Origin: Oscillospiraceae bacterium
GTDB lineage: Bacteria > Bacillota > Clostridia > Oscillospirales > UBA929
DNA: 5,103 bases
Assembly: GCA_009777685.1 (NCBI GenBank)
Contig: WRLJ01000143.1
Location: 1 to 5,103, forward strand
Reading direction: 5' to 3'
Every line of letters starts with the position of its first letter. The first letter of the stretch is position 1. A model generated the notes under the pieces. The model saw only the letters and a program-made list of their open reading frames with translations, ran no database searches and was not told where the DNA came from. Made by a program: the position numbers and the translations under genes. Of the stretch, positions 1-4,746 are shown in pieces.

Positions 1-75
1 TGTTCGCACGTCCCGGCCATACCCTTGCACTTTCTTTGCTGTCTCCACAGGGAACTGCCCTAACATGATGTATGT
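1..75. other. Left edge, no assignable gene
   Basis: I can assign nothing firm here. On the - strand a frame starting with ATG at 64-66 stays open to the window edge (22 codons). It has no Shine-Dalgarno sequence in front of it, and its codons (TTA, ACA, GCA, CAA, TAT) are poorer in G/C at the third position than those of the neighbouring genes. The three + strand frames all close by position 75. The stretch may be intergenic, or may hold the end of a gene lying mostly to the left. Confidence 0.3.
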
Positions 76-126
76 GTAGGGACGCCATATATGGCGTCCG
101 CGGGCGACCGGGACGGCCGCCCTTAC
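76..126 (+). repeat. Palindromic repeat unit A (REP/MITE-like)
   Basis: The unit begins GTAGGG and ends CCCTTAC, so its ends are imperfect inverted repeats. It holds two consecutive foldable parts. The first, 80-99, is a perfect 20-bp palindrome, GGACGCCATATATGGCGTCC. The second has arms 102-109 and 115-122, pairing 7 of 8 around a 5-nt loop. Unit B, 83 bp downstream, has the same plan and orientation with different arm sequences. From memory, GTAGGG-bounded palindromes of this kind are common between genes in gut clostridia, but I could not check this here. Confidence 0.7.
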
Positions 127-158
127 AATCGGCGTAAACCGTTAGATTGTACATCGTT

Positions 159-219
159 GTAGGGACACGGCGTGCCGTGTCCGCGCGTGTGCGGCGCGAT
201 GTGGGCATCGCGCCCTATG
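159..219 (+). repeat. Palindromic repeat unit B (REP/MITE-like)
   Basis: This is the second copy of the unit at 76-126. It starts GTAGGGAC and ends CCCTATG. Its first palindrome, 163-182, has 9-bp perfect arms (GGACACGGC and GCCGTGTCC) around a central GT. Its second hairpin has perfect 8-bp arms (193-200 GGCGCGAT and 207-214 ATCGCGCC) around a 6-nt loop. The frame GTAGGGAC...GTCCGCG is shared with unit A, while the arm sequences differ and remain self-complementary. Between the units lies another inverted repeat, TACAATC (124-130) and GATTGTA (145-151). Confidence 0.7.
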
Positions 220-257
220 GTCGGGATATCAGGGCAGAACAAATGCTCTTGCCTTGG

Positions 258-286
258 TTGACGTTTTCGGAGTCTCGTGCTATACT
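258..286 (+). promoter_or_regulatory. Sigma-A type promoter of the GntR regulator gene
   Basis: TTGACG at 258-263 matches the -35 consensus in 5 of 6 positions. A 17-nt spacer follows, then TATACT at 281-286, matching the -10 consensus in 5 of 6 positions. The predicted transcription start is near 293, giving a leader of about 30 nt before the GTG at 323. This placement rules out the in-frame TTG at 254 as a start codon, since it lies upstream of the promoter. Confidence 0.8.
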
Positions 287-304
287 GACCACTATACCAG
301 TAAA
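281..304. promoter_or_regulatory. Candidate operator over the -10 and start site
   Basis: An imperfect inverted repeat, TATACTG (281-287) and CAGTAAA (298-304), pairs in 6 of 7 positions, with the core TACTG-N10-CAGTA perfect. It covers the -10 box and the predicted transcription start. Its position and symmetry fit a binding site for a dimeric winged-helix repressor, most simply the GntR protein encoded directly downstream. CTATAC also occurs twice here (280-285 and 292-297). Autoregulation is inferred. Confidence 0.4.
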
Positions 305-322
305 GCGGGGAGGCGTTCCGTT

Positions 323-670
323 GTGGAGCATAAGGTATACCTTCAGCTGGCGCGGGCGGTCGAGGACGACATCCTTTCCGGCATCCTGCGCGAGGGAGAC
401 CCCGCGCCGTCCACGCATCAGGCCGCCGAACGCTTCGGGGTCAATCCGGCGACCGCCGCGCGCGGCATGGGCCGGCTGACGGAGGCCGGGCTGCTGGAGC
501 CGCGCCGGGGCGTCGGCCTGTTCGTCGCGCAGGGCGCGCGCGACACTATATGGAACGAGCGGCGGCGCGCGTTCCGCGAGACGATGCTGGTCGAGCTGGT
601 GGAGGAGGCCCGCAAGCTGGGAGTGTCCAGACAAGAGCTGATCGCGATGCTGATGACCGCCAGCCACTAA
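323..670 (+). CDS. GntR-family transcriptional regulator, YtrA-like
   Basis: This is a 115-residue DNA-binding protein made of a GntR winged helix-turn-helix and a short C-terminal helical part, with no large ligand-binding domain. That build is typical of the YtrA subfamily, whose members usually repress ABC-transporter operons as dimers. Residues 4-26 (VYLQLARAVEDDILSGIL and on) form the family's first helices. Residues 29-53 carry the recognition region around GVNPATAARGMGRL, and 56-68 form the wing (LLEPRRGVGLFV). Residues 84-113 are the dimerisation helices, including KLGVSRQELIAML. I chose the GTG at 323 because GGGGAGG (307-313) lies 9 nt upstream and the promoter ends at 286. A terminator follows directly, so the gene is alone; no transporter partner is in the window. 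The family call is firm, the target unknown. Confidence 0.9.
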   Translation: MEHKVYLQLARAVEDDILSGILREGDPAPSTHQAAERFGVNPATAARGMGRLTEAGLLEPRRGVGLFVAQGARDTIWNERRRAFRETMLVELVEEARKLGVSRQELIAMLMTASH

Positions 671-708
671 GCGGCGGAGCAGAACCGGCCCATCAGGAGA
701 AAAATCAA

Positions 709-741
709 GCCGGGCAGTTTTCCCAACGGAAACTGCCCGGC
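709..741. terminator. Bidirectional intrinsic terminator between gntR-type gene and tsf
   Basis: A perfect 12-bp stem (709-720 and 730-741, core GCCGGGCAGTTT) encloses a 9-nt loop. On the + strand it is followed by GTTTTT, ending the regulator transcript. On the - strand it is followed by TTGATTTTT, ending the rpsB-tsf transcript 16 nt after the tsf stop codon. One structure serves both convergent units. Confidence 0.92.
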
Positions 742-756
742 GTTTTTGCTGTGCGT

Positions 757-1689
757 CTAATTCGACGTCATCCGCGCCACCTCGGAGGCGAAGTCGTCTT
801 CCCGTTTGGCCAGACCCTCGCCGGTCTCGAAGCGCTCGAAAGCGGTGACGGCGATTGTGCCGCCCAGTTCCTTGGCGCGCTGGGCGACATACTGCGCCAC
901 GGTGAGGCTGTTTTCCTTAACGAAGGGCTGCTCCAGCAGGCAGACCTCGCTGAAATACTTTTTCACGCGGCCCTCTATGATCTTCTCCAGCACCTGCGGC
1001 GGCTTGTTTTTGTTCTTCTCGTCCTGCTGGAGCTGGGCGGCGTAGATGTCCTTCTCTTTGGCGACCGTCTCGGGGTCGGCCTTGTCCGCGCTCAGCCAGA
1101 GGGGCCGCATGGCGGCAATCTGCATGGCTACGTCGCGCCCCAGCGCGGCGACCTCCGCGCTGTCCTTGAGGTTGTCGGACACGTCCAGATGCACCAGCAC
1201 GGCAATTTTACCGCCCATGTGTACATAAGCCGCGTTGACCGCCCCCACATAACGCGCGAAACGGCGGATTTTGATGTTCTCGCCGATGGTGAACACCTTG
1301 TTTTGCAGCGCGGCCTCAACGGTCTCAGCGGTGCGGTGGTACGGGGCGGCCATCAGAGCGTCCAAATCGGCGGGAGCCGTCTCTCCCACGGTGACGGTCA
1401 TGTTTTTCAGGAACTCCTGAAATGAATCGCTCTTGGCGGCAAAGTCCGTCTCGGAGTTGATCTCGATCATCGCGGCGTTGCCCGTCGTCGGGCAGACGGC
1501 GGCGTAACACGCGCCCTCGGCGGCGATGCGCCCGCTTTTCTTGGCGACGGCGGCAAGACCCTTTTCGCGCAGGAACGCGACGGCCTTCTCCTGATCCCCG
1601 TCCGTCTCCTGCAGGGCCCTCTTGCAATCCATCATGCCCGCGCCGGTCATCTCGCGCAGGGCTTGTACGTCTTTGGCTGTGAAGCTCAT
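757..1689 (-). CDS. tsf: Translation elongation factor Ts
   Basis: EF-Ts is the cytoplasmic guanine nucleotide exchange factor that releases GDP from EF-Tu. The 310-residue length is usual for the family. Residues 1-45 form the N-terminal UBA-like domain that binds the EF-Tu G domain (KDVQALREMTGAGMMDCKRA). Residues 80-90 carry the exchange motif ETDFAAKSDSF; its Asp82-Phe83 correspond to the conserved pair that disturbs the Mg2+ site of EF-Tu. Residues 157-166 (HMGGKIAVLV) and 239-258 (EGRVKKYFSEVCLLEQPFVK) are the two core subdomain signatures. The ATG has GGAAAGGA about 8 nt upstream. It follows rpsB by 60 nt in the usual order and is last in the operon; pyrH and frr, which often follow in Firmicutes, are not next. 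Confidence 0.98.
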   Translation of the reverse strand: MSFTAKDVQALREMTGAGMMDCKRALQETDGDQEKAVAFLREKGLAAVAKKSGRIAAEGACYAAVCPTTGNAAMIEINSETDFAAKSDSFQEFLKNMTVTVGETAPADLDALMAAPYHRTAETVEAALQNKVFTIGENIKIRRFARYVGAVNAAYVHMGGKIAVLVHLDVSDNLKDSAEVAALGRDVAMQIAAMRPLWLSADKADPETVAKEKDIYAAQLQQDEKNKNKPPQVLEKIIEGRVKKYFSEVCLLEQPFVKENSLTVAQYVAQRAKELGGTIAVTAFERFETGEGLAKREDDFASEVARMTSN

Positions 1690-1722
1690 ATCGACAATCC
1701 TTTCCAGTCTATTTAATCAAAT

Positions 1723-1739
1723 CCGCGGTATTCCCGCGG
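1723..1739 (-). promoter_or_regulatory. Intergenic hairpin between rpsB and tsf
   Basis: CCGCGG occurs at 1723-1728 and 1734-1739, separated by 5 nt. It can form a 6-bp all-GC stem 10 nt after the rpsB stop codon. In the transcript it is followed by ATTTGATTAAAT, which is not a clean U-tract. It may act as a weak attenuator or an RNA processing/stability element setting the tsf to rpsB ratio. I see the structure; the role is inferred. Confidence 0.45.
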
Positions 1740-1749
1740 CGCGCGCGGC

Positions 1750-2496
1750 TCAAACCGTGGCGGGGTCTTCGGCGGCTTGCTGCTCCTCGGCGGCGATCTT
1801 TTCCTCGATATCCGAGCCTTGCCGGCCCTCCATCACGGCGTTGGCCATGGTCTGGGCGATCAGCTTGATGGCGCGGATGGCGTCGTCGTTGCCGGGGATG
1901 GGGTAGTCGATCTCGTCGGGGTCGCAGTTGGTATCGACGATCGCCACGATCGGGATGCCCAGCTTGCGCGCCTCTGCGATGGCGTTGCGCTCCTTGCGCG
2001 GGTCGACGATAAACAGCGCGCCGGGGAGCTTGCGCATTTCGCGCACGCCGCCCAGATATTTCTCCAGCTTTTGGATCTCGCCGCGCAGCTTGATGACTTC
2101 CTTTTTGGGGAGCATGTCGAAGGTGCCGTCCGCCTCCATCTTCTGGAGCTGCTGGAGGCGCGTGACGCGGCCGCGCATGGTCTTGAAGTTGGTCAGCATA
2201 CCGCCGAGCCAGCGGGCGTTGACGAAGAACATGCCCACGCGGAGGGCTTCGTCCTTGATGGCTTCCTGCGCCTGCTTCTTTGTGCCGACGAACAGAAGCG
2301 TCTCGTTGTTCTGGGAAATCTCGCGCACGAAGTTGTAGGCTTCCTCCAGCTTCCGCACGGTTTTCTGCAGATCGACGATATAGATGCCGTTGCGCTCCGT
2401 GAAAATGTAGGGCGCCATTTTGGGGTTCCACCGGCGGGTCTGGTGACCGAAATGCACGCCGGCCTCGAGGAGTTGCTTCATTGAAACAACAGCCAT
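1750..2496 (-). CDS. rpsB: 30S ribosomal protein S2
   Basis: S2 is a late-assembling protein of the small ribosomal subunit that contacts 16S rRNA near S1 and the Shine-Dalgarno duplex. The 248 residues match the bacterial family length. Residues 6-20 are the first family signature (MKQLLEAGVHFGHQT), followed by RRWNPKMAPYIF at 21-32. Residues 64-74 (NETLLFVGTKK), 94-104 (ARWLGGMLTNF) and 158-182 (second signature, PGALFIVDPRKERNAIAEAR and onward) are all intact. The C-terminal tail is acidic and alanine/glutamine rich. The start is fixed by the conserved N-terminus MAVVSMKQLLEAG. AAAGGAG (2509-2515) sits 12 nt upstream, a long spacing, and that spacer is an exact copy of a stretch of the gene itself. 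It is first in the rpsB-tsf operon. Confidence 0.98.
   Translation of the reverse strand: MAVVSMKQLLEAGVHFGHQTRRWNPKMAPYIFTERNGIYIVDLQKTVRKLEEAYNFVREISQNNETLLFVGTKKQAQEAIKDEALRVGMFFVNARWLGGMLTNFKTMRGRVTRLQQLQKMEADGTFDMLPKKEVIKLRGEIQKLEKYLGGVREMRKLPGALFIVDPRKERNAIAEARKLGIPIVAIVDTNCDPDEIDYPIPGNDDAIRAIKLIAQTMANAVMEGRQGSDIEEKIAAEEQQAAEDPATV
2414..2430 (-). repeat. 17-nt repeat, copy inside rpsB (codons 23-28)
   Basis: TGGAACCCCAAAATGGC on the - strand encodes W23-N24-P25-K26-M27 plus the first two bases of codon 28. This part of S2 is conserved in the family, so this copy is presumably the original. The same 17 nt recur 78 nt upstream across the start codon. Confidence 0.9.
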
Positions 2497-2508
2497 TTTG
2501 GGGTTCCA
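2492..2508 (-). repeat. 17-nt repeat, copy spanning the rpsB start codon
   Basis: This is the exact copy of 2414-2430. It comprises the whole 12-nt gap between the Shine-Dalgarno GGAG and the start, the ATG itself and the next two bases. It is in the same reading register as the internal copy. The frame upstream of the ATG has no start codon before a TGA at 2545-2547, so the WNPK codons in this copy are not expected to be translated. Confidence 0.9.
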
Positions 2509-2610
2509 CTCCTTTATGAATATTGATTGTATCCGCCGCAGCGTTCATACGCGGGCCGCCACCGGACCGGGCCGGCATCGGCGTCCTTTGTCCCGCCGCG
2601 TGTGGAATTA

Positions 2611-2627
2611 TGCCCCTCCCGGGGGCA
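2611..2627 (-). promoter_or_regulatory. Hairpin at the 5' end of the rpsB leader
   Basis: In the transcript, TGCCCC and GGGGCA pair over 6 bp around a 5-nt loop (CGGGA). The hairpin begins about 3 nt after the predicted start site near 2630. It could stabilise the mRNA end or take part in S2 feedback control. Its 3' arm GGGG and the following TTCCA (2603-2607) are complementary to CCCC and TGGAA of the start-site repeat, so two alternative foldings are possible. Confidence 0.5.
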
Positions 2628-2636
2628 ACGCATGAG

Positions 2637-2665
2637 ATTATACCACGGGGCCGGAGGAAATGCAA
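2637..2665 (-). promoter_or_regulatory. Promoter of the rpsB-tsf operon (extended -10)
   Basis: On the - strand, TATAAT (2637-2642) is a perfect -10. TGG directly before it supplies an extended -10 TGn. TTGCAT (2660-2665) is a partial -35 at an exact 17-nt spacing. Transcription is predicted to start near 2630, giving a leader of about 134 nt before the rpsB ATG. A strong promoter is expected for a ribosomal protein operon. Confidence 0.85.
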
Positions 2666-2763
2666 GGCTTTTTTGCAAGCGCCGCCGCGGGGCTGTTTTT
2701 GTATGAATCTCCGCCCAAAGGGCAACAATACTATCCCAAGCAAAATTCACCGGAGGGACCGCC

Positions 2764-3030
2764 ATGCCCGTCATCGAAAACATCGTCGCCTTCGCGCCCG
2801 ACGCGCTCCACGCGCGGGTCGCCGAGCATTTCCGCCGCCGCCACAGCCTGATCGAAATCCGAGAGGCGGGCGGCCAGCTGAGCTATACCTTTGACAAGGG
2901 CCTGTCCATCGAGTGCGTGCGCGTTCCCGTGCCCGAAAGCCGCACACTGGACAGCATCCGCGACGTCTACACCTTCGCCGGATATTTTGAGAACAATCTG
3001 GCCGCGCGGATGAACGTGAAGTTCAGCTGA
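2764..3030 (+). CDS. Small NuoC/EchD-like protein (diverged complex I 30 kDa family), tentative
   Basis: This is an 88-residue soluble protein with no signal peptide or membrane segment. GGAGGG (2752-2757) lies 6 nt before the ATG, so expression looks real. Residues 39-58 (LSYTFDKGLSIECVRVPVPE) and 63-77 (DSIRDVYTFAGYFEN) resemble, in order and spacing, the stretch of NuoC or the small EchD-type hydrogenase subunits that reads roughly YxFDK...LRV.VP...SI..IY.AA..YENE. In that family a (D/E)LFG(I/V) motif follows, where the subunit docks on its large partner. Here the equivalent place reads LAARMNV (79-85) and the protein ends at once. No hydrogenase or complex I genes are nearby. The homology is from memory of the family pattern, not a search; it could be an unrelated small protein. 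It is divergent from rpsB, and its last 8 bp overlap the deacetylase gene. Confidence 0.6.
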   Translation: MPVIENIVAFAPDALHARVAEHFRRRHSLIEIREAGGQLSYTFDKGLSIECVRVPVPESRTLDSIRDVYTFAGYFENNLAARMNVKFS

Positions 3031-3769
3031 CCGGGGCGCGGCTGCTGTTCAGGACCGTGCCGGCCTCCAGCGCTCCGAAGGCGTATCCCCGCTCCAGAAA
3101 ATACGGGATGATGATATCCAGCGCGGCGGGGAGGGTCTTGCGGATGCCGTCGTCGTGCAGCAGGATCACCAGGTCCTGCTCGTCCTTTTTGCGGGCGTCG
3201 CGGATGACGTTTTTCGCGATCGCGCCCGCGCCGAGAGGATACGCGCCGGAGTCGAGCGGGTCGATATCCCAGTCGTAGGCCGCATAGCCGCCGGCGCGGA
3301 AATACTCCGTGATTTTCAGCCGTTCGGCTTTGGGGACAAGCCTCGAGCGGCTGCCGCCGACCATGCGGCAGATTTTCGGCGACTGGCCGGTGTGGAGGAA
3401 AATCCAGTCCCGCAGACGCTCGAAGTCCTCTATATAATGGTCCGCCGAGGCATATATTCTGCGGGTCGCGTGCGTATAGCTGTGCAGGCCGAGGGCGTGG
3501 CCCTCGGAGAGGATGCGCCTGTACAGCGCGACGCGGGATTCGGAGGTCTGCCCCGTGACGAAGAAGGTCGCCTTGACGCCGTGCGCTTTCAGGGTATCCA
3601 GCGCCTTCTCCGTGATCCAGGAAGGCCCGTCGTCAAAGGTGAGGTAAATTTTGTACGGATTTTCCGCCCGGCCTTCGTCCCGGTCCGGGGCGGAAAGAGC
3701 GGCGGACAGACAGAAAAGGATGGAAAGGGCGGCCGTCAGGGACGCGGCTCGTTTGAGGCGTATCGACAT
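3023..3769 (-). CDS. Secreted polysaccharide deacetylase (NodB domain, carbohydrate esterase 4)
   Basis: This is a 248-residue extracytoplasmic enzyme expected to remove N-acetyl groups from cell-wall peptidoglycan or a related polymer, using a bound metal ion. Residues 1-27 form a signal peptide (MSIRLKR, a hydrophobic core, then ALSA). The NodB domain spans about 39-235. Motif 1 is TFDDGP (44-49), with Asp46 as expected base and Asp47 as metal ligand. Motif 2 is HSYTH (96-100), providing both metal histidines. Motif 3 is RMVGGS (135-140) where relatives usually have RFPGGS; Arg135 is kept but the proline is replaced. Motif 4 is DWDID (166-170) and motif 5 LLHDD (203-207). GGAG lies 9 nt before the ATG. 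The gene is separated from the one upstream by a terminator, so it is probably transcribed alone. The natural substrate is not visible from the sequence. Confidence 0.93.
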   Translation of the reverse strand: MSIRLKRAASLTAALSILFCLSAALSAPDRDEGRAENPYKIYLTFDDGPSWITEKALDTLKAHGVKATFFVTGQTSESRVALYRRILSEGHALGLHSYTHATRRIYASADHYIEDFERLRDWIFLHTGQSPKICRMVGGSRSRLVPKAERLKITEYFRAGGYAAYDWDIDPLDSGAYPLGAGAIAKNVIRDARKKDEQDLVILLHDDGIRKTLPAALDIIIPYFLERGYAFGALEAGTVLNSSRAPVS

Positions 3770-3800
3770 ACCAGATCACTCCGTTCTCTTGATAGACAAC

Positions 3801-3829
3801 CCTATAGTTAGCCGAACGGAAACCGTCTA
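3801..3829 (-). promoter_or_regulatory. Possible promoter of the deacetylase gene
   Basis: On the - strand TAGACG (3824-3829, 4 of 6 to TTGACA) and TATAGG (3801-3806, 4 of 6 to TATAAT) are 17 nt apart. They lie between the upstream terminator and the deacetylase Shine-Dalgarno. Some promoter is needed here because the preceding terminator is strong, but these boxes are only fair matches, and an alternative sigma factor cannot be excluded. Confidence 0.35.
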
Positions 3830-3846
3830 TACCCGGCAAAAAACGC

Positions 3847-3876
3847 GCCCTCCCGCCGTAAAAACGGCGGGAGGGC
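3847..3876 (-). terminator. Strong intrinsic terminator after the cysteine-rich protein gene
   Basis: A perfect 13-bp GC-rich stem (3847-3859 and 3864-3876, arm GCCCTCCCGCCGT) has a 4-nt TTTT loop on the - strand. It is followed by GCG and then six T residues (3838-3843 on the complement). It lies 16 nt after the stop codon at 3893. Confidence 0.95.
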
Positions 3877-3892
3877 CGGAGGTTCGGATTCC

Positions 3893-4732
3893 TTACTTGC
3901 AGCAGGCGTGCTTCAGCTCCCTGAAATCATTTCCCTCGACCACGTTGGGCGGGAAAAACTCATCGACGGGGAACTTGATGCGGCGGAACAACTCGCAGGG
4001 ATTGTCCTCGGTCGATCCGACGCATTCCTTGTCGGGCAGACAGAAATCGACGACCGGGATCACAAGCTGCGTGTCGCGCTCCAGACGGATGATGGAGAAC
4101 TGGCCGAGCGTGCAGTAGACGCGCTTCTCGTCGCCGCCCGTTACGATCTCGTCCTCAAACAGGCCGCTGATGTGTTCGGGCACGTCGATGAGGTCGCAGC
4201 AGGAATGCGCGCGGCAGTCGCAGGTGTCGACCAGCTTCACGTTCAGGCAGATCGGGTCCACGACCTCGACGACCGCGACCGGCATGTTCGCCTTGCGCAT
4301 CAGCTGTTTGTCAAGACCGTTCAGGTTGGCCTGCGAGGAGAAGATTTTCGCGTTGCCTTCGCTGCCGAACAGGATGACGCGCTTGTCGAACGTGGCCAGA
4401 CCGTTGACCTCGGTGGGGGCGCGCACGCCGCAGAAGGCGTCGACGGTCACCTTGTAGAAATACTTCACGTCCACCGTATAGAACCCGCGGTTGAACGATA
4501 CGCTTTCTACGTCGATGTAAACCCAAATCAGCTCCGCGCGGCGGCATTTGACGTTGATCGCCTTGTCGACCAGCTCCTGCGCGCAGCGCGGCAGGTAGAC
4601 GCGAAGGTCTTCGAGACAGTCCTTGTCGCGGCACGCGTCATAAATTTTTCGGGTGTGAACGCAAACGGCTTCTTTGGCTTGCGGGGGGGTCTTCCCCGCG
4701 GCGACGCCGGTTGCCGGGCCTTTCTCAGGCAT
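3893..4732 (-). CDS. Conserved cysteine-rich protein of unknown function
   Basis: I recognise this only as a type of hypothetical protein seen in clostridia; no function is known to me. It has 279 residues, no signal peptide and no membrane segment. Seventeen cysteines (6%) include a pair CxxxxC at 34/39, the cluster C171-x-C173-x4-C178-C179, C231/C237/C246 and a C-terminal CCK. Residues 66-100 and 205-230 look like long beta strands. Distinctive stretches are FNRGFYTVDVKYFYKV (80-95), FDKRVILFGSEGNAKIFSS (115-133) and FSIIRLERDTQLVIP (212-226). The first 22 residues are low-complexity and basic. I prefer the ATG at 4732 to the in-frame ATG at 4753, because AGGAGG (4741-4746) lies 8 nt before the former and nothing precedes the latter. 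An AT-rich stretch at 4754-4768 (including TATTCT) may be the -10 region. Metal binding or disulfide cross-linking in a spore layer are guesses. Confidence 0.87.
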   Translation of the reverse strand: MPEKGPATGVAAGKTPPQAKEAVCVHTRKIYDACRDKDCLEDLRVYLPRCAQELVDKAINVKCRRAELIWVYIDVESVSFNRGFYTVDVKYFYKVTVDAFCGVRAPTEVNGLATFDKRVILFGSEGNAKIFSSQANLNGLDKQLMRKANMPVAVVEVVDPICLNVKLVDTCDCRAHSCCDLIDVPEHISGLFEDEIVTGGDEKRVYCTLGQFSIIRLERDTQLVIPVVDFCLPDKECVGSTEDNPCELFRRIKFPVDEFFPPNVVEGNDFRELKHACCK

Positions 4733-4740
4733 AGCGGGTA

Positions 4741-4746
4741 CCTCCT
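4741..4746 (-). promoter_or_regulatory. Ribosome binding site fixing the start at 4732
   Basis: AGGAGG on the - strand is 8 nt from the ATG at 4730-4732. It lies inside the reading frame that would begin at the ATG at 4751-4753, for which no Shine-Dalgarno sequence is visible. The shorter protein is therefore the better call. Confidence 0.85.

Noticed and set aside
1..66. A - strand frame open from the ATG at 64-66 to the left edge (MLGQFPVETAKK and on)
   Set aside because: It has no ribosome binding site, only 22 codons are visible, and nothing in it is recognisable; its unusual codon use is noted but is not enough to call a gene.
254..322. N-terminal extension of the GntR regulator from a TTG at 254
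   Set aside because: The -35 and -10 boxes and the predicted transcription start lie inside this stretch, and the GntR domain begins only after the GTG at 323.
550..1425. A 291-codon + strand frame running from the regulator gene across the terminator into tsf
   Set aside because: It crosses a strong bidirectional terminator and lies antisense to tsf; its first part is an out-of-frame reading of the regulator.
1777..2484. A 235-codon open frame on the + strand opposite rpsB
   Set aside because: It is antisense to a fully conserved ribosomal protein gene, with no ribosome binding site and shadow-like composition.
2661..2677. Inverted repeat TGCAA...TTGCA overlapping the rpsB -35 as an operator
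   Set aside because: Only 5-bp arms around a 7-nt, T-rich loop; it is easily explained by the -35 box and the adjacent A-tract.
2695..2734. Promoter for the small NuoC/EchD-like gene around AATACTAT (2727-2734)
   Set aside because: A fair -10-like stretch exists, but no -35 match lies at a usable spacing, so it was not listed.
1709..2743. A 344-codon - strand frame overlapping rpsB in another phase
   Set aside because: It is an out-of-frame reading of rpsB that extends over the promoter and leader; no conserved domain or start signal.
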